DNA of 5,528 nucleotides from Rhodobacter sp. (GTDB taxonomy: Bacteria; Pseudomonadota; Alphaproteobacteria; Rhodobacterales; Rhodobacteraceae): contig PNND01000323.1 of assembly GCA_013824045.1 (NCBI GenBank), forward strand, positions 1 to 5,528, in the 5' to 3' direction. This document shows positions 4,702 to 5,528 of the stretch, in pieces (positions within the stretch are counted from its first letter, which is position 1; each line of letters begins with the position of its first letter). Position numbers and translations under genes: made by a program. The notes below the pieces were generated by a model. It saw nothing but the letters and a program-made list of their open reading frames with translations, was not told the origin of the DNA and did not search any database.

Positions 4702-5528
4702 ATGGTGACGATCCGGCTGCACAATACGAAGACGCGGGCGAAGGAGGACTTCAGCCCGATCGACGCAGGCAATGTGCGGCTTTATGTCTGTGGACCCACC
4801 GTCTATGACCGCGCGCATATCGGGAATGCGCGGCCTGTGGTGGTGTTTGACACGCTGTTTCGGCTGCTGCGCCATGTCTATGGCGCGGATCATGTGACCT
4901 ATGTGCGCAACTTCACCGATCTGGATGACAAGATCAACGCAACCGCCTTGGCGCGGCAGAAGGCAGGGGCGGCGGGAACGCTGGAAGCGTTGATCGCAGA
5001 GCGGACGGAAGAGACAATCCGCTGGTATCACGAGGATATGGATGCGCTGGGGGCGCTGCGGCCCACGCAGGAGCCGCGCGCGACGGCCTATGTGGGCCAG
5101 ATGATCGCGATGATCGAGGTGCTGATCGCCAAGGGCCATGCCTATGCCAAGGAAGGCCATGTGCTTTTCCGGGTGCGGTCTTTTGCCGAGTATGGGCGGC
5201 TTTCGGGGCGGGATGTCGATGACATGATCGCGGGGGCGCGGGTGGAGGTGGCCCCGTTCAAGGAAGACCCGATGGATTTCGTTCTGTGGAAGCCGTCGGA
5301 TGCGAGCTTGCCGGGCTGGGACAGCCCTTGGGGCCGGGGGCGACCAGGGTGGCATATCGAATGTTCGGCCATGTCATTGGCGCTGTTGGGGGCATCGTTC
5401 GACATTCATGGTGGCGGGATCGACCTGCAGTTTCCCCATCACGAGAATGAGGTGGCGCAAAGCTGCTGCGCCCATCCGGAGGCCGATTTCGCGCGGGTGT
5501 GGATGCATAACGAGATGTTGCAGGTGGA
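4702..5528 (+). CDS. cysS: Cysteinyl-tRNA synthetase (3' part outside window)
   Basis: The first 275 residues of a class I aminoacyl-tRNA synthetase are present. The enzyme joins L-cysteine to tRNA-Cys using ATP, in the cytosol. The N-terminus [20 protein letters not shown] is typical of the family. [21 protein letters not shown] carries zinc ligand C30 and the HIGH motif as HIGN (39-42). [15 protein letters not shown] (65-79) is the next family block. GWHIECSAM gives zinc ligand C221, and the [18 protein letters not shown] block gives ligands H246 and E250. The KMSKS motif and anticodon-binding domain lie beyond the window. I chose ATG 4702 because homology begins there; a GGGG at 4690-4693 is the only SD-like element. 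An in-frame ATG at 4666 would add 12 residues that do not resemble the family. The frame is intact to the window edge (stop not seen). The preceding leader suggests control by Cys-tRNA supply. Confidence 0.96.
   Translation, partial: MVTIRLHNTKTRAKEDFSPIDAGNVRLYVCGPTVYDRAHIGNARPVVVFDTLFRLLRHVYGADHVTYVRNFTDLDDKINATALARQKAGAAGTLEALIAERTEETIRWYHEDMDALGALRPTQEPRATAYVGQMIAMIEVLIAKGHAYAKEGHVLFRVRSFAEYGRLSGRDVDDMIAGARVEVAPFKEDPMDFVLWKPSDASLPGWDSPWGRGRPGWHIECSAMSLALLGASFDIHGGGIDLQFPHHENEVAQSCCAHPEADFARVWMHNEMLQV

Noticed and set aside
4468..5355. 295-codon minus-strand ORF opposite cysS and its leader
   Set aside because: It is antisense to the clearly conserved cysteinyl-tRNA synthetase, with a Pro/His/Arg-rich translation and no family resemblance.

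Overview
The window looks like a chromosomal segment of a GC-rich alphaproteobacterium, most likely of the Rhodobacterales. The reasons are the strongly G/C-biased third codon positions, the sequence style of the cysteinyl-tRNA synthetase and of the small outer-membrane barrel protein, and a good match to the alphaproteobacterial CtrA box. No mobile element, tRNA, rRNA or CRISPR array is visible.

Layout from left to right: (i) 1-120, the last 39 codons of an unidentified plus-strand gene. (ii) 163-1965, a complete ABC-F ATPase of the Uup type. (iii) 1966-2215, a noncoding stretch with several short inverted and direct repeats. (iv) 2216-2812, a small secreted outer-membrane beta-barrel protein. 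(v) 2813-2896, a dense run of inverted repeats ending in a strong UUCG-loop terminator. (vi) 2897-4276 on the minus strand, a group II PLP-dependent decarboxylase of the aromatic-L-amino-acid type, convergent with the barrel gene. (vii) 4277-4549, a divergent promoter region with a 13-bp tandem duplication and a 12-bp palindrome. (viii) 4550-4701, the leader of cysS. (ix) 4702 to the end, the first 275 codons of cysS, cysteinyl-tRNA synthetase, cut by the window edge.

The most interesting item is in the cysS leader. A 14-codon ORF at 4550-4594 encodes MSKKGIIGCCCITR, with three consecutive Cys codons, and its stop lies 107 nt before the ATG of the gene that charges tRNA-Cys. Its last codons form the left arm of a GC-rich hairpin (4587-4610). 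The right arm of that hairpin can instead pair with 4649-4655. This is the architecture of a ribosome-mediated attenuator that reads Cys-tRNA supply. The peptide and both pairings are read directly from the sequence. The regulatory role, and whether stalling turns cysS on or off, is inference.

The other genes are housekeeping or surface functions with no obvious joint pathway. The PLP decarboxylase appears to be a stand-alone gene with its own promoter region and a terminator shared with its convergent neighbour.
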